Source of the DNA: Phycisphaeraceae bacterium
Lineage (GTDB): Bacteria > Planctomycetota > Phycisphaerae > Phycisphaerales > UBA1924
Direction: 5' to 3'
Assembly: GCA_021299385.1 (NCBI GenBank)
Contig: JAJTGZ010000001.1
Location: 1-64,000, forward strand
DNA length: 64,000 nt
Shown here: positions 18,608 through 27,734 of the stretch, one piece after another
Layout: the number at the start of each line of letters is the position of its first letter
Position numbering within the stretch: position 1 is the first letter of the stretch
Made by a program: the position numbers and the translations under genes
The notes under the pieces: model-generated
The model's database searches: none
Seen by the model: the letters and a program-made list of their open reading frames with translations, nothing else
What the model was told of the DNA's origin: nothing

Positions 18608-20836
18608 TCACTCCACGTTCAGGCTGCGGAAGTAGTCGTCGCGTTCGGTGCGGAGCTCGTCGAGTTTGGCCGTCAGGGTGGTGCGGTCTTTTTCGAGTGT
18701 TTCGAGCAGTTTGAGGCTGTTGCCCAGGCGTTCGGAGATGCTGGCGTAGTTGGCGTTCTGGCGGTCCAGGCGGCCCATCATCTCGGTGAGTTGGGCCTGG
18801 TCGCGCTTGGCGGTGTCGATGTTCTGGGTGTTGTCGGCGAGTTGCTGTTGCGCCTGGTTGACGCCGGCATTCTTCTTGGCCCCGGTGCGCACGGCATCGA
18901 GCACGGCCTGGGAGATGACCCCGTCTTTCTGGAAGGCGATGATCTGGGGCATGCTGTAGGTTTCGATGCTCACGCGGCTGCTGTTGATGCGCTCTTGGAC
19001 GACTTTGAGTTTGCTCTGTTTGCCGGGCTCGAGGGTGAGGTTGAAGCGGAGGAGGGCCTGTGTGGTCTCGGCGGGGGTGCCACCCTCGGCGATGGTGAAA
19101 CCTTCGAGTTTGGGGTGCTCGACCATGAGGTTTCGGCCACGCTTGAGGTCCTTGTTGTCGAAGGTGTAGGTGGTGCCGGCGCGGGTGCGGGCGGTCTGCT
19201 CGAAGAGGCCGTCGATGATGCGGAGTTTGGTAAACTTGTTATCGCTGACAGGCTCTGTCTGGACGGCGATGTCGGTGTCGAGCGCATAGGCGAGCAGGCG
19301 TTTGTCGCCGATGGAGACCTGGCCGACCTGCGCGTCGCCGGCGTATGCCGCGCCGTCATAGACGGAGATGGGGCCGGGGAGGAGTTGGAGGCCGGAGGTG
19401 TTGACGATCTCGACGCCGCGCAGGGGGTGGTCGGGGCGATCGGCCATGTTATAGATGCTGACGCGTCGGCCTTGGATGTTGGCGTCGATGATGGGGATCA
19501 TGGCCGAGCGTTGGCGCTCGATGGTTACGGGTGTGCTGACCTCATACTGGAACTGCTCGCCAACTTCCATACCTTTGGCGCGGCTGGGCATGCCGTAGTC
19601 GGCCATTTGGGTGGCGGTGAGGGAGGAGGGGGCTGAAGCCGGGACTGGTAAGTTGGTCATGTCTTGGAAAGTCGATTCGCGGGACTTTGCCGACTGGCTG
19701 GTAGCGACCCGACGGAAGGATTCGCTCTGTCCTGCAAGGTTCATCATCCCCTGCGCCTCGGCGGAGGAGACTCGTTTGCCGTTGATGATCGCGTCGGTGC
19801 TGCCCGGTTTGCTCCCCCCTTCATACTCGCGTGGCATGACGCCGGCGACGGTGGGGACTGGGACCTCGGGGCGGAAGACGTACATCGGTTCGGAGAGGTC
19901 CATGGCGAAACTGACAGGGCGCCCGCTGACGAGGGCGAGTTTGACGCCGGTCCAGTCGCTGTCGGTGGTGTTCTCGACGAGTGCCCACCCTTTGAGGACG
20001 GGGCCGATGTTGGCCGGGTCGGCCTTGGCCGGGTCGGGGGCCTCGGGCAGGATCAGGCGGTAACTGGTCTTCCAGACGGGCGTCTCGTGTACGTACGCCG
20101 CGGCAACGCGACGTTGGCCCTCGCCCGAGAGGGCCAGGTCAACAGACTTGATCCGCTCGGCACGGCTCTCGGCGATCGCGGCTAGGGCCTTGCTCATCTC
20201 GTCGGCTAGGCGCGCGTCCTCGATCGAGAAGGTCGCGATGGTGGGGATGGGGATCGAGCGGATGCCGCCGGCGCCCTCGCCTGGTGCGAGGATGATGTTG
20301 ACGACCGGCGTGTCGACGATCGGCGCGTCTTTGGTCGAGCCCGAGGGGATTCGGCGGCTCTCGACAGAGAGGACCGTGCCGGTGGCCGTGCCGTCGGCGA
20401 AGGTTTTGATCTTGACCGGCGAGCCGCGAAGACGCTCAAAGAGCGTCGGCAGCGCGGGGTTGTCGGCCAGGTTCAGCGAGAAGCTCGAAAGCCGGCGTGC
20501 GAGCGGGTCCTTGCTGGCGTAGGTAACCGAATCGACGCGACCGTTGTCCAGGTCGAGGATTTGCAGGCTCTTGAGCACGTCGTTGATCTGGTTGACGTCA
20601 AACTTGAGGGAGACCTTGGTGCTCCCCTCGACAACGCCCGAGCGGATGAATGAGCCGACGCCCGAGCGGTAGAGGGTGATGCCGGTGATGGGCATGGAAT
20701 CCGCCTGGGCCTTGGCCGCGGCAGGGGAGGGGGTTGGTGCGGTTTGCTTGGCGTGGGCTGTGGGGGTGGTGGGTGCGAGCAGGGTGCAGGTGCCTGCCAA
20801 GAGTGCGACGGCCAGGGGGCGGGTGAGGTGGCGCAT
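18608..20836 (-). CDS. secreted DUF4139-like protein
   Basis: signal peptide; ITLYRSGVGSFIRSGVVEG...RRVAAAYVHETPVWKTSYRLILPE resembles the DUF4139 family. Confidence 0.65.
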   Translation of the reverse strand: MRHLTRPLAVALLAGTCTLLAPTTPTAHAKQTAPTPSPAAAKAQADSMPITGITLYRSGVGSFIRSGVVEGSTKVSLKFDVNQINDVLKSLQILDLDNGRVDSVTYASKDPLARRLSSFSLNLADNPALPTLFERLRGSPVKIKTFADGTATGTVLSVESRRIPSGSTKDAPIVDTPVVNIILAPGEGAGGIRSIPIPTIATFSIEDARLADEMSKALAAIAESRAERIKSVDLALSGEGQRRVAAAYVHETPVWKTSYRLILPEAPDPAKADPANIGPVLKGWALVENTTDSDWTGVKLALVSGRPVSFAMDLSEPMYVFRPEVPVPTVAGVMPREYEGGSKPGSTDAIINGKRVSSAEAQGMMNLAGQSESFRRVATSQSAKSRESTFQDMTNLPVPASAPSSLTATQMADYGMPSRAKGMEVGEQFQYEVSTPVTIERQRSAMIPIIDANIQGRRVSIYNMADRPDHPLRGVEIVNTSGLQLLPGPISVYDGAAYAGDAQVGQVSIGDKRLLAYALDTDIAVQTEPVSDNKFTKLRIIDGLFEQTARTRAGTTYTFDNKDLKRGRNLMVEHPKLEGFTIAEGGTPAETTQALLRFNLTLEPGKQSKLKVVQERINSSRVSIETYSMPQIIAFQKDGVISQAVLDAVRTGAKKNAGVNQAQQQLADNTQNIDTAKRDQAQLTEMMGRLDRQNANYASISERLGNSLKLLETLEKDRTTLTAKLDELRTERDDYFRSLNVE

Positions 20837-20935
20837 GGGGGGCTCCAGTTCGTTGGGTTGAACACTCAGCGTGATCGTTTGGACGCGGGGGGTTTGTTGT
20901 GGTTCGCCCGGATCGGGGTTATCGTTGCAAACGAA

Positions 20936-21268
20936 TCAAGTTTTTTCCCCGGCAACGCCCTTGACCGTGTATTTCTCCAGGGCCTTGGCCAGATCAACGT
21001 TGTTGATATTCGCCAGCGTGCAGAGCCAGGCGATGACGTCGGCAAACTCCTCGTCGAGGTTGGCACGCTCGGCCGGGGTAGGCGACTTGCCCGGCGCGTT
21101 GTTGGCCAGGGCGGTCGAAAGCTCGCCGACTTCTTCGATGAACCACATAAACGTTGCCGGCGTGCCGCGTGCCGAGTCGGTGGCGTAGTAGCGGTCGCGG
21201 ATGAGCCTTTGCAGGTCGGCAAAGGTCAGGGGGGTTGGGTGAGCGGGGTTGGTTTGTGCATCGGGCAT
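20936..21268 (-). CDS. MazG-like nucleotide pyrophosphohydrolase
   Basis: FMWFIEEVGELSTALANN...NLDEEFADVIAWLCTLANI matches the MazG EExxE/ExxD metal-binding pattern. Confidence 0.85.
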   Translation of the reverse strand: MPDAQTNPAHPTPLTFADLQRLIRDRYYATDSARGTPATFMWFIEEVGELSTALANNAPGKSPTPAERANLDEEFADVIAWLCTLANINNVDLAKALEKYTVKGVAGEKT

Positions 21269-21326
21269 GGTGTTGTATCCGAAGCCAGCAGCGTACCCTC
21301 GGTGCCACGGGGGCTGTTGGAGTGAT

Positions 21327-22796
21327 ATGCCCGGTCTGAGGCCAGAGCGCGTGCGGAGTCAAACCAGCCTAGAAGGGTGTTGGGCCGTGGTGTTGTTCGC
21401 CTTGCCAGCGGGCTGGTTGCGTTTTAGCGCGCTGCTGGCGCTGACATTTGGCCTGAGCCTTGTGGCCGGGGGGTGTCAGTTCCAGCACCACCGCGAGCAG
21501 CTCGCGGCATTGCACGCGCAGGGGGCGTTTACGCAAGCCCTGGCGGAGCTCAACGACCCGAAGGTCAAGTCTCTCTACGAAGAGCGCGACCGGTTGGTCT
21601 ACGACCTGGACCGGGGGATTCTCAACTTTTACACCGGGCAAGACGCCCCGGCGATAGTGGACCTAGAGCGGGCCGAGGCGTTGATGGACCGCCAGCGCGA
21701 GCCGAGCGCGGCAGACACCGCCGCGCAGTGGCTCCTCAACGACACGGCCAGCACCTATGTCGGCGAGCCTTATGAAGACGTCTACGTCAACGTCTTCAAG
21801 CTGCTCGCGCAGTTGCGTCAGGGACGCGTTGAGGGTGGCGCAACAGTCGAGGCCCGGCGCATCGCCGGCAAAACCACCTGGTTGCGTGATCGGTACCAGG
21901 TAAGCCAGGGTGAGGTGCGCAGCGCGGCTGGGCAAAGGGGTGTGCAGGTCGATGGCAAGCCCGCAGGGCCGTATGGGGACGCCGCGACGGGTGGGCAGTT
22001 CATCGATAGCCCGCTGGGGACGTACCTGGCGGCGGTGGTGTTTATGAAGACGGGCGAGGCGCAGATGCAGGGCGTCGCGGCACGCAGGCTGGCCGACGCA
22101 ATCGCCCGGCAGCAGGAGATCATCGGACCCGTGCGGGCCGAGGCGTTTGCGGGCTTAGAACAGATCGAGGCCAGCGAGGCGAACGTGCTGCTTGTCGCCC
22201 TGAGCGGGCGCGGGCCGACGAAGGTCGCACGCCGGGTCGGGCCGATCCCCGTCGGGACGGTGCCGGTGTATTTCGAACTGCCCGAACTTGTGAGCACGCC
22301 GAGCGAGGTGGTGGGCGTGCGGGCAACGCTGACGGCGATCGGTGAGAATGCTGCTGCATTGCCGGTGCAGGTGTTGAACCTGAACCTGGTCGAGAACCTG
22401 GGGATGGTGGCGACGGAGAACCACCGCCGGCAGATGCCGTTGATCTATGCGCGGACGCTCATCCGTGCGGCAGCCAAGAGCACGGCCAGTTACGTTGCCA
22501 CCGAGGCGATCCGCCGAGGGCAGCCGGGGGGGCGGCGCGAGGCCGATGGTGAGGCGGTCCTGGCGGTTCTGGCGGGCCTTGCACTCATCACCGCAACCGA
22601 GCGTGCAGACGTTCGCTGCTGGGCGTTCTTGCCCGGCCAGGCGCACGTGGGGCTGGCGAGCGTGCCGACGGGGAGGTACGTGGTGAAGATGGAGTTCCTC
22701 GTCCCAGGCGGTGTGGGGTTTACGCAGACGCAGGAGATCACAGTGGGCCAGGGCGATGGTGCGCTGGGTGTTGGGATCGGGCACTGGTGGAAGTGA
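21327..22796 (+). CDS. putative lipoprotein, repeat-rich periplasmic protein of unknown function
   Basis: LALTFGLSLVAGGCQF lipobox; FYTGQDAPAIVDLERAEALMDRQREPSAADTAAQWLLNDTAS; resembles COG3014-type lipoproteins. Confidence 0.65.
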   Translation: MPGLRPERVRSQTSLEGCWAVVLFALPAGWLRFSALLALTFGLSLVAGGCQFQHHREQLAALHAQGAFTQALAELNDPKVKSLYEERDRLVYDLDRGILNFYTGQDAPAIVDLERAEALMDRQREPSAADTAAQWLLNDTASTYVGEPYEDVYVNVFKLLAQLRQGRVEGGATVEARRIAGKTTWLRDRYQVSQGEVRSAAGQRGVQVDGKPAGPYGDAATGGQFIDSPLGTYLAAVVFMKTGEAQMQGVAARRLADAIARQQEIIGPVRAEAFAGLEQIEASEANVLLVALSGRGPTKVARRVGPIPVGTVPVYFELPELVSTPSEVVGVRATLTAIGENAAALPVQVLNLNLVENLGMVATENHRRQMPLIYARTLIRAAAKSTASYVATEAIRRGQPGGRREADGEAVLAVLAGLALITATERADVRCWAFLPGQAHVGLASVPTGRYVVKMEFLVPGGVGFTQTQEITVGQGDGALGVGIGHWWK

Positions 22797-22810
22797 AGGG
22801 GGAGGAGAAT

Positions 22811-22892
22811 CCCCACGCCGAGCGTGGGGGTACCCAAGGCGCCGAGCGTGGGGGTACCCAATGCATCGGGTACCCCCACGCTCCGCGTGGGG
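22811..22892. repeat. palindromic repeat cluster including 30-mer GCATCGGGTACCCCCACGCTCCGCGTGGGG (22863-22892)
   Basis: three iterations of the CCCACGC/GCGTGGGGGTACCC core; contains perfect 16-bp IR GAGCGTGGGGGTACCC / GGGTACCCCCACGCTC. Confidence 0.92.
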
Positions 22893-22902
22893 CCGCTTGG
22901 AT

Positions 22903-24057
22903 TTAGTCCAGCCAATCTTTTTTCGCAAGGCGTTCGGGGAGGTACTCCTCGGTTACATAACTAATGTCGCGTTTGGTGAGGGACTCGACCTCCATCTTAA
23001 AGCCGTTGTCCAAAAGCCCTTGGATCTCGCGCTGCCAACCCTTGTGGTTCTCAAACCACGGGTACGCGGCGATCTGCTTGGCCCGGCTGATGTCGTTGTC
23101 GTTGAGTGCGATCTGCACGTCGTCGGGCAGTTCGCAGCGGGTGTAGTCGATGGCGCGGATGCCCAGGAACTTGGCGTCGGGTATCGCCAGGCGGTTGCTC
23201 TCGAAGGCCAGGCTGATCGACCCCTGCTTGATGACGCTGAAGATGTAGTGCCCCCACGGGTCGTTGTCCAGCAGGCAGTAGATCGGCAGGCCGAGCTCTT
23301 TGTTGAGCCGGCGGAGCAGGCGTCGCATGCCGCGCGTCGGTTGGCCACTGCCCTCGGTGAGGATGCAGTTGTGCTTCTGCCAGAACTTGTCCTCGTTGAA
23401 GCGCCCCCAGACGGTGTCCTTCTCGACGTGCAGGACGAACTTGGCCTCGCACTTCTTGAACTGGATCACGTCCGGCTCGGTGATCCCCGGCACCGAATAC
23501 CCCCCCGAGCCCAGGCGCCGGCAGTCGATCTCGTCGCCGGTGTCGATGATGGTGATGTTCCCGGCCATGGTGCCACGCTTCTTGGCGTAGATGTGCAGTT
23601 CCTCGCGGAGCGCACCGAGGGAGACCTCCAGGTCTTCGAGGATGCCGTCGGACTCCTCCTGGTCGGCGAAGGTTTTTTCCTTGGTCCCCGCGATGGTGTG
23701 CAGCCCGGCATAGAACATCGCGCGCAGGCTGGTGGTCTTCTGCTGGTTGATCAGGTCCTTGGTCCCGGCCGAGTGCAGCAGCATCTGCATGAACTTCTTA
23801 GCCTGGCTGACGTTAAAGAGCGTGCGGTCCTGCTTGGCGTCGCCCATCGTCAGCACGCGGGACTTTTTGTCCCAGATCGTGTTGCTGAGTGTGCGCGTGG
23901 GCACCTCGATCATCGGTTCGCGCTGCTTGAGGCTGGCGGTAACGACGCCGCCGGCAAAGTCGTCGATGTGCTTGATCGTCTGCGCATCGCGCGGGCTGGT
24001 GCGCCCGGCTTTGCTGGATTCTTTGGGCTTGACTTGGGTGGTGGGCTTTCTGGCCAT
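22903..24057 (-). CDS. top6A: DNA topoisomerase VI subunit A / Spo11-like protein
   Basis: TTSLRAMFYAGLH (candidate catalytic Tyr), TOPRIM: KFVLHVEKDTVWGRFNEDKFWQKHNCILTEGSGQPTRGMRRLLRRL and LPIYCLLDNDPWGHYIFSVIKQGS. Confidence 0.85.
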   Translation of the reverse strand: MARKPTTQVKPKESSKAGRTSPRDAQTIKHIDDFAGGVVTASLKQREPMIEVPTRTLSNTIWDKKSRVLTMGDAKQDRTLFNVSQAKKFMQMLLHSAGTKDLINQQKTTSLRAMFYAGLHTIAGTKEKTFADQEESDGILEDLEVSLGALREELHIYAKKRGTMAGNITIIDTGDEIDCRRLGSGGYSVPGITEPDVIQFKKCEAKFVLHVEKDTVWGRFNEDKFWQKHNCILTEGSGQPTRGMRRLLRRLNKELGLPIYCLLDNDPWGHYIFSVIKQGSISLAFESNRLAIPDAKFLGIRAIDYTRCELPDDVQIALNDNDISRAKQIAAYPWFENHKGWQREIQGLLDNGFKMEVESLTKRDISYVTEEYLPERLAKKDWLD

Positions 24058-24072
24058 GGGTGCTCTGTTGAT

Positions 24073-24112
24073 AAATGGTCAAATGGTCAAATTGCCAAAT
24101 GGCCAAATGTGG
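24073..24112. repeat. period-8 array (AAATGGTC-like, 5 units) in the top6A leader
   Basis: aaatggtc aaatggtc aaattgcc aaatggcc aaatgtgg. Confidence 0.8.
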
Positions 24113-24199
24113 GTGGGTTTGGAAACTGGCCGAGTGTATCCGGCGGGGCGGGCGTGGCGTCCTCACCCGCACGCTCGCGCTCGGCGATAGACTTTCGGC

Positions 24200-24436
24200 G
24201 TGAGCACCAAGCCCCCCGCCGTCAAACCCGCCGCACCGATCGACGCCTCGATGACCTTCGAGCAGGCCCAGGCCGAGCTTGAAACACTCATCACACGCAT
24301 CGAGGGCGGGCAGGTCGGGCTGGAAGAATCAATGGTCGCCTACGAACGCGGCGTCGCCCTGCTCAAGCACTGCCGAGGGATTTTGGAGAAGGCGGAACAG
24401 ACGTTCACGGATTTGAGTGAGAAGGTCAAGGGGTAG
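24200..24436 (+). CDS. xseB: exodeoxyribonuclease VII small subunit
   Basis: MTFEQAQAELETLITRIEGGQVGLEESMVAYERGVALLKHCRGILEKAEQTF; GTG start. Confidence 0.92.
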   Translation: MSTKPPAVKPAAPIDASMTFEQAQAELETLITRIEGGQVGLEESMVAYERGVALLKHCRGILEKAEQTFTDLSEKVKG

Positions 24437-24445
24437 GGGGGAAAT

Positions 24446-24665
24446 AGGTTTTAGGTGTTCGGTGTTAGGTTTTAGGGGTGGAAACATTTGCGCTCAGTGC
24501 ATCGGGTACCCCCACGCTCCGCGTGGGGATTGATGTGCCTTTGGGGAGCGAAGGAGTGCCCGTGCCCGGCCCCACGCGGAGCGTGGGGGTACCCGATGCG
24601 CGGAGCGTCGGTGATACGACCCTCAAACCCAACATCTAACACCTAACACCTAACACCTAACCCCT
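24446..24665. repeat. symmetrical composite: heptamer array / 30-mer palindrome / spacer / inverted 30-mer / inverted heptamer array
   Basis: 24446-24480 AGGTGTT-type; 24499-24528 30-mer; 24570-24599 exact reverse complement; 24624-24665 AACACCT-type. Confidence 0.9.
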
Positions 24666-24672
24666 TCACCAC

Positions 24673-25602
24673 CTACACCGCCACTACCGCCCCTGCCGAG
24701 TACGTAACCGCGTGCCCGGCGATGTATACCCGTTCGCCCTCCAGTGTGCACCAGAGTTCCCCGCCGCGCTGGCTGACCTGGTGGGCGCGGAGTTTGGCCT
24801 TGCCCAACACACTTGACCAATATGGCGTGAGCGTGCAGTGGGCCGAGCCGGTTACGGGGTCCTCGTTGACGCCGAGTTTGGGGTAAAAGCACCGGCTGAC
24901 AAAGTCGTGCCCGCTCCCCGGTGCCGTGACGATGACGCCGCGCCCTTCTAGACCCAGCATGAGCCTGTAGTCCGGCAGCAGTTGATAGACATCCCGGCGG
25001 TTCTCGAGTACGAGCATGAGGTCCTCGCTCAGGTACGCCGCGCTTGGCATGCGACCGATCGCGGCGGACATCTCCGGCGTGATGGGCACGGCCTCGCCCG
25101 GCTGGGCGGGGAAGTCCAGCTCGTAGAGGTCCTCGCCGTGCCGGGCGACGTTCAGTTTCCCCGCCCGGCTGGCAAACGTCAGGTCAATGTCCGGCACGCC
25201 GATGTGCTGCCACAGCACGTGCGCCGCGGCGAGCGTCGCGTGCCCGCACAGGTTCACCTCCACCTTGGGCGTGAACCAGCGGATCCGCAGACCGCTCTTA
25301 GAGAGTGTTACAAACGCCGTCTCCGAGAGGTTGTTCTCCGCGGCGATCTGCTGCATCGTCTCGTCGCTCGGCGCGTGCTCGGCAACAACAACCGCCGCCG
25401 GGTTGCCGTGGAAGGGCCGCGTCGTGAAGGCATCGACGACAAAAATCGGCAGCGAGCCGCTCGTAGCGGCAACGCTCTTACTGGTCCCGCGCGAGGGCGC
25501 ACGCTTGCGGCCCACCTTGGGCGTGGGCTTGGCTGGTTTGGGCTTGACCTTAACCTTCTGCAGTGCGGGGCGTGTCTGTTTACCGGCGGGTTTCTTGGCC
25601 AT
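24673..25602 (-). CDS. PhzF-family isomerase/epimerase-like protein with basic N-terminal extension
   Basis: FVVDAFTTRPFHGNPAAVVV, AAENNLSETAFV, RIRWFTPKVEVNLCGHATLAAAHVL, NEDPVTGSAHCTLTPYW. Confidence 0.9.
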   Translation of the reverse strand: MAKKPAGKQTRPALQKVKVKPKPAKPTPKVGRKRAPSRGTSKSVAATSGSLPIFVVDAFTTRPFHGNPAAVVVAEHAPSDETMQQIAAENNLSETAFVTLSKSGLRIRWFTPKVEVNLCGHATLAAAHVLWQHIGVPDIDLTFASRAGKLNVARHGEDLYELDFPAQPGEAVPITPEMSAAIGRMPSAAYLSEDLMLVLENRRDVYQLLPDYRLMLGLEGRGVIVTAPGSGHDFVSRCFYPKLGVNEDPVTGSAHCTLTPYWSSVLGKAKLRAHQVSQRGGELWCTLEGERVYIAGHAVTYSAGAVVAV

Positions 25603-25795
25603 GCGTAGTCCGTTGCCAGTGGTGCCCAGAGACTTCGTCTAGAGCATACCAGTTCGACACCCACTTTGTTACTCCAGAACGCAAAGATACTGTCTGGTAA
25701 TGCTGCCGGGGTTGGAGCCATCCACATCTGCCTCACCCCAGGCTCACCTACCCTTGCCGATCAACACCGCACTGCCGAGCACGCAGGAATCACTG

Positions 25796-26239
25796 ATGCA
25801 CAAGGCCGCGCCCCCGGCACGCGCGGAGTTGGCGGTGCGGGTCGCCGCGGGCGTCTTTGCCGCCATGTGCCTGCTGTTGCTGGTCTTGTCGGCATCCCTG
25901 CGTGCCGACGCCCGCGGCCACGGCACGCACCAGCAACTCGGGCTCCCCCCGTGCGGGTGGGTGGTCGCGTTCAAAAAACCCTGCATGACGTGCGGGATGA
26001 CCACGGCGTTCGCCTTTGTGGCGACCGGGGAGGTCCGCCGGGGGTTTGTCGTGCAACCGGCCGGGGCATTGCTGGCCGTGGGAGTCGCCGGTTTGTTCTG
26101 GGTTTGTCTGTATGTCGCGGCGACCGGCTCGCGGGTGCTTGAAGTGGGGGGTACCCTTTTGCGACTGCGGTGGTTGTTGGTCTTTGCGGGGATCATCTTG
26201 GCCGCGTGGGCGTACAAGTGGGCGGTCTGGACCGGGTAG
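25796..26239 (+). CDS. DUF2752 family membrane protein
   Basis: CGWVVAFKKPCMTCGMTTAFAFVATGEVRRGF. Confidence 0.8.
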   Translation: MHKAAPPARAELAVRVAAGVFAAMCLLLLVLSASLRADARGHGTHQQLGLPPCGWVVAFKKPCMTCGMTTAFAFVATGEVRRGFVVQPAGALLAVGVAGLFWVCLYVAATGSRVLEVGGTLLRLRWLLVFAGIILAAWAYKWAVWTG

Positions 26240-26268
26240 CCCAGGTGGCGTTGGTGTAAGGAGGCGTT

Positions 26269-26952
26269 GTGCGTAAGCGTCTGTTCAACAAGGCAAATGC
26301 GTCGGCGTGCTTGGGGTTGTTGCTCTGCTTCCCCTCGGTGCTCCCTTTGAGCGGGTGTGCCGTCGGGCAACTGATCGGCGCGATGGAAGAGAGCCGCCGG
26401 CGCAACAGCAAAAAGCCGGTCGAGGCGGAGTATAAAGGAATAGAAGGCAAGTCGTTCGCGGTCCTTGTTGCCGCGCCCCCGGTGCTGCAGGCTGAATATC
26501 CCGCCTTGGTCTCCAGGTTGACCTTCGAGGTTACCTTGCGACTGGCCAGGGAGGCCGGCGCCAGCGGCGTCGTCCCTGCCGAGCGCGTCATCGACTGGAC
26601 CTACAACCGCCCCAACTGGGTCGCCAAGCCCCTGGGCGAGGTCGCCAAGGAGATGGGCGTGCAGCGGATTGTCTACATCGATGTTACTGAGTACCGCCTC
26701 AACGACAAGGGGAACAGTTACCTCTGGGACGGCGTCGCCGGGGCGACGGTCTCGGTTGTCGAGGCCGACGGCGTGCTGGCCGACGACTTCGCTTTCACCA
26801 AAGCACTGAGCGTCAAGTTCCCCGATCAGGGAGGCTTCACGCAGGCGGACATCTCCGGCCCGGCAGTTAACTCAGTGCTGACCAGCCGGCTCTCTGACCG
26901 CATCGCCTGGCTCTTCTTCCTGCATGAAGAGGACTATTACCCCAAGTATTGA
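26269..26952 (+). CDS. putative lipoprotein
   Basis: LLLCFPSVLPLSGCAVG lipobox; operon-like spacing with the next gene. Confidence 0.65.
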   Translation: MRKRLFNKANASACLGLLLCFPSVLPLSGCAVGQLIGAMEESRRRNSKKPVEAEYKGIEGKSFAVLVAAPPVLQAEYPALVSRLTFEVTLRLAREAGASGVVPAERVIDWTYNRPNWVAKPLGEVAKEMGVQRIVYIDVTEYRLNDKGNSYLWDGVAGATVSVVEADGVLADDFAFTKALSVKFPDQGGFTQADISGPAVNSVLTSRLSDRIAWLFFLHEEDYYPKY

Positions 26953-27734
26953 GCCTGCTAGCCACCAGTGTGGCAAAGGCCGACCTGTCTGCTGAGCGAA
27001 CCATGAGCCGAACCTGCCGGATGCTGCCGAAGTGTCAAGATCAACCCGTGCGAGCGGGGGGGTGGTGGCTGCTCCCACGCCGGGCCTGTTCCCTGCTGCT
27101 GGCCGGTGCGTTCGCGGCGGCGGTGGTCCTGCCCGGGTGCAACATCCTCGGCCCGGCCGGGTACTTCATCCTCGGCCCTGAGAAACAGCCCGCCGCGTAC
27201 ACCCTTGACCGCGAGCAGGTCGGCGTGATCGTCATTGACGACAAGGCGAACGTCGTCCCGCACCGGTCGCTGCGCGAACTCATCGGGCGCACGGCCGAGG
27301 AAGAAATCCTCGCCCAGAAGTTGATGAAGGACATGGTCAAGAGCAGCCTCGCCCTGGCCGTGCTCTCGCGCGAGCGGTTTGGCGAGAAGCAGACGATCGC
27401 CGAGATCGGCCAGGCCCTCAAGGCCGATGTCGTCATCTACGCGACGGTCGATGACTTCTCGTTGACGCAGGACCAGCAGAGCGTCACCCCGATGGCCAAA
27501 ATGCGCGTCAAGGTCGTCAGCGTCAAGACCGGCGAGCGCCTCTTCCCCGACAAAGACCAGACCGAACCCTTCCCACTGTCCATCCGACTGCCCGCGCAGG
27601 CGATGGACAAGCCCACAGGCGCGGCGATCCTCCAGAACCAGCAGGAACTCGCCCGCCTCACAGGCCTGGCCCTGGCACGCATGTTCTACGAGCACATCCC
27701 AAGCAAGCCGGGCCGGCTGAAAGAAATCCGGTGA
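26949..27734 (+). CDS. putative lipoprotein
   Basis: LLLAGAFAAAVVLPGCNILG lipobox; overlaps preceding stop. Confidence 0.65.
   Translation: MSLLATSVAKADLSAERTMSRTCRMLPKCQDQPVRAGGWWLLPRRACSLLLAGAFAAAVVLPGCNILGPAGYFILGPEKQPAAYTLDREQVGVIVIDDKANVVPHRSLRELIGRTAEEEILAQKLMKDMVKSSLALAVLSRERFGEKQTIAEIGQALKADVVIYATVDDFSLTQDQQSVTPMAKMRVKVVSVKTGERLFPDKDQTEPFPLSIRLPAQAMDKPTGAAILQNQQELARLTGLALARMFYEHIPSKPGRLKEIR

Noticed and set aside
24499-24599. attC-like site or insertion-sequence ends
   Set aside because: Hairpins resemble attC sites superficially, but no R-box core sites, integrase or transposase were recognised; REP-like interpretation preferred
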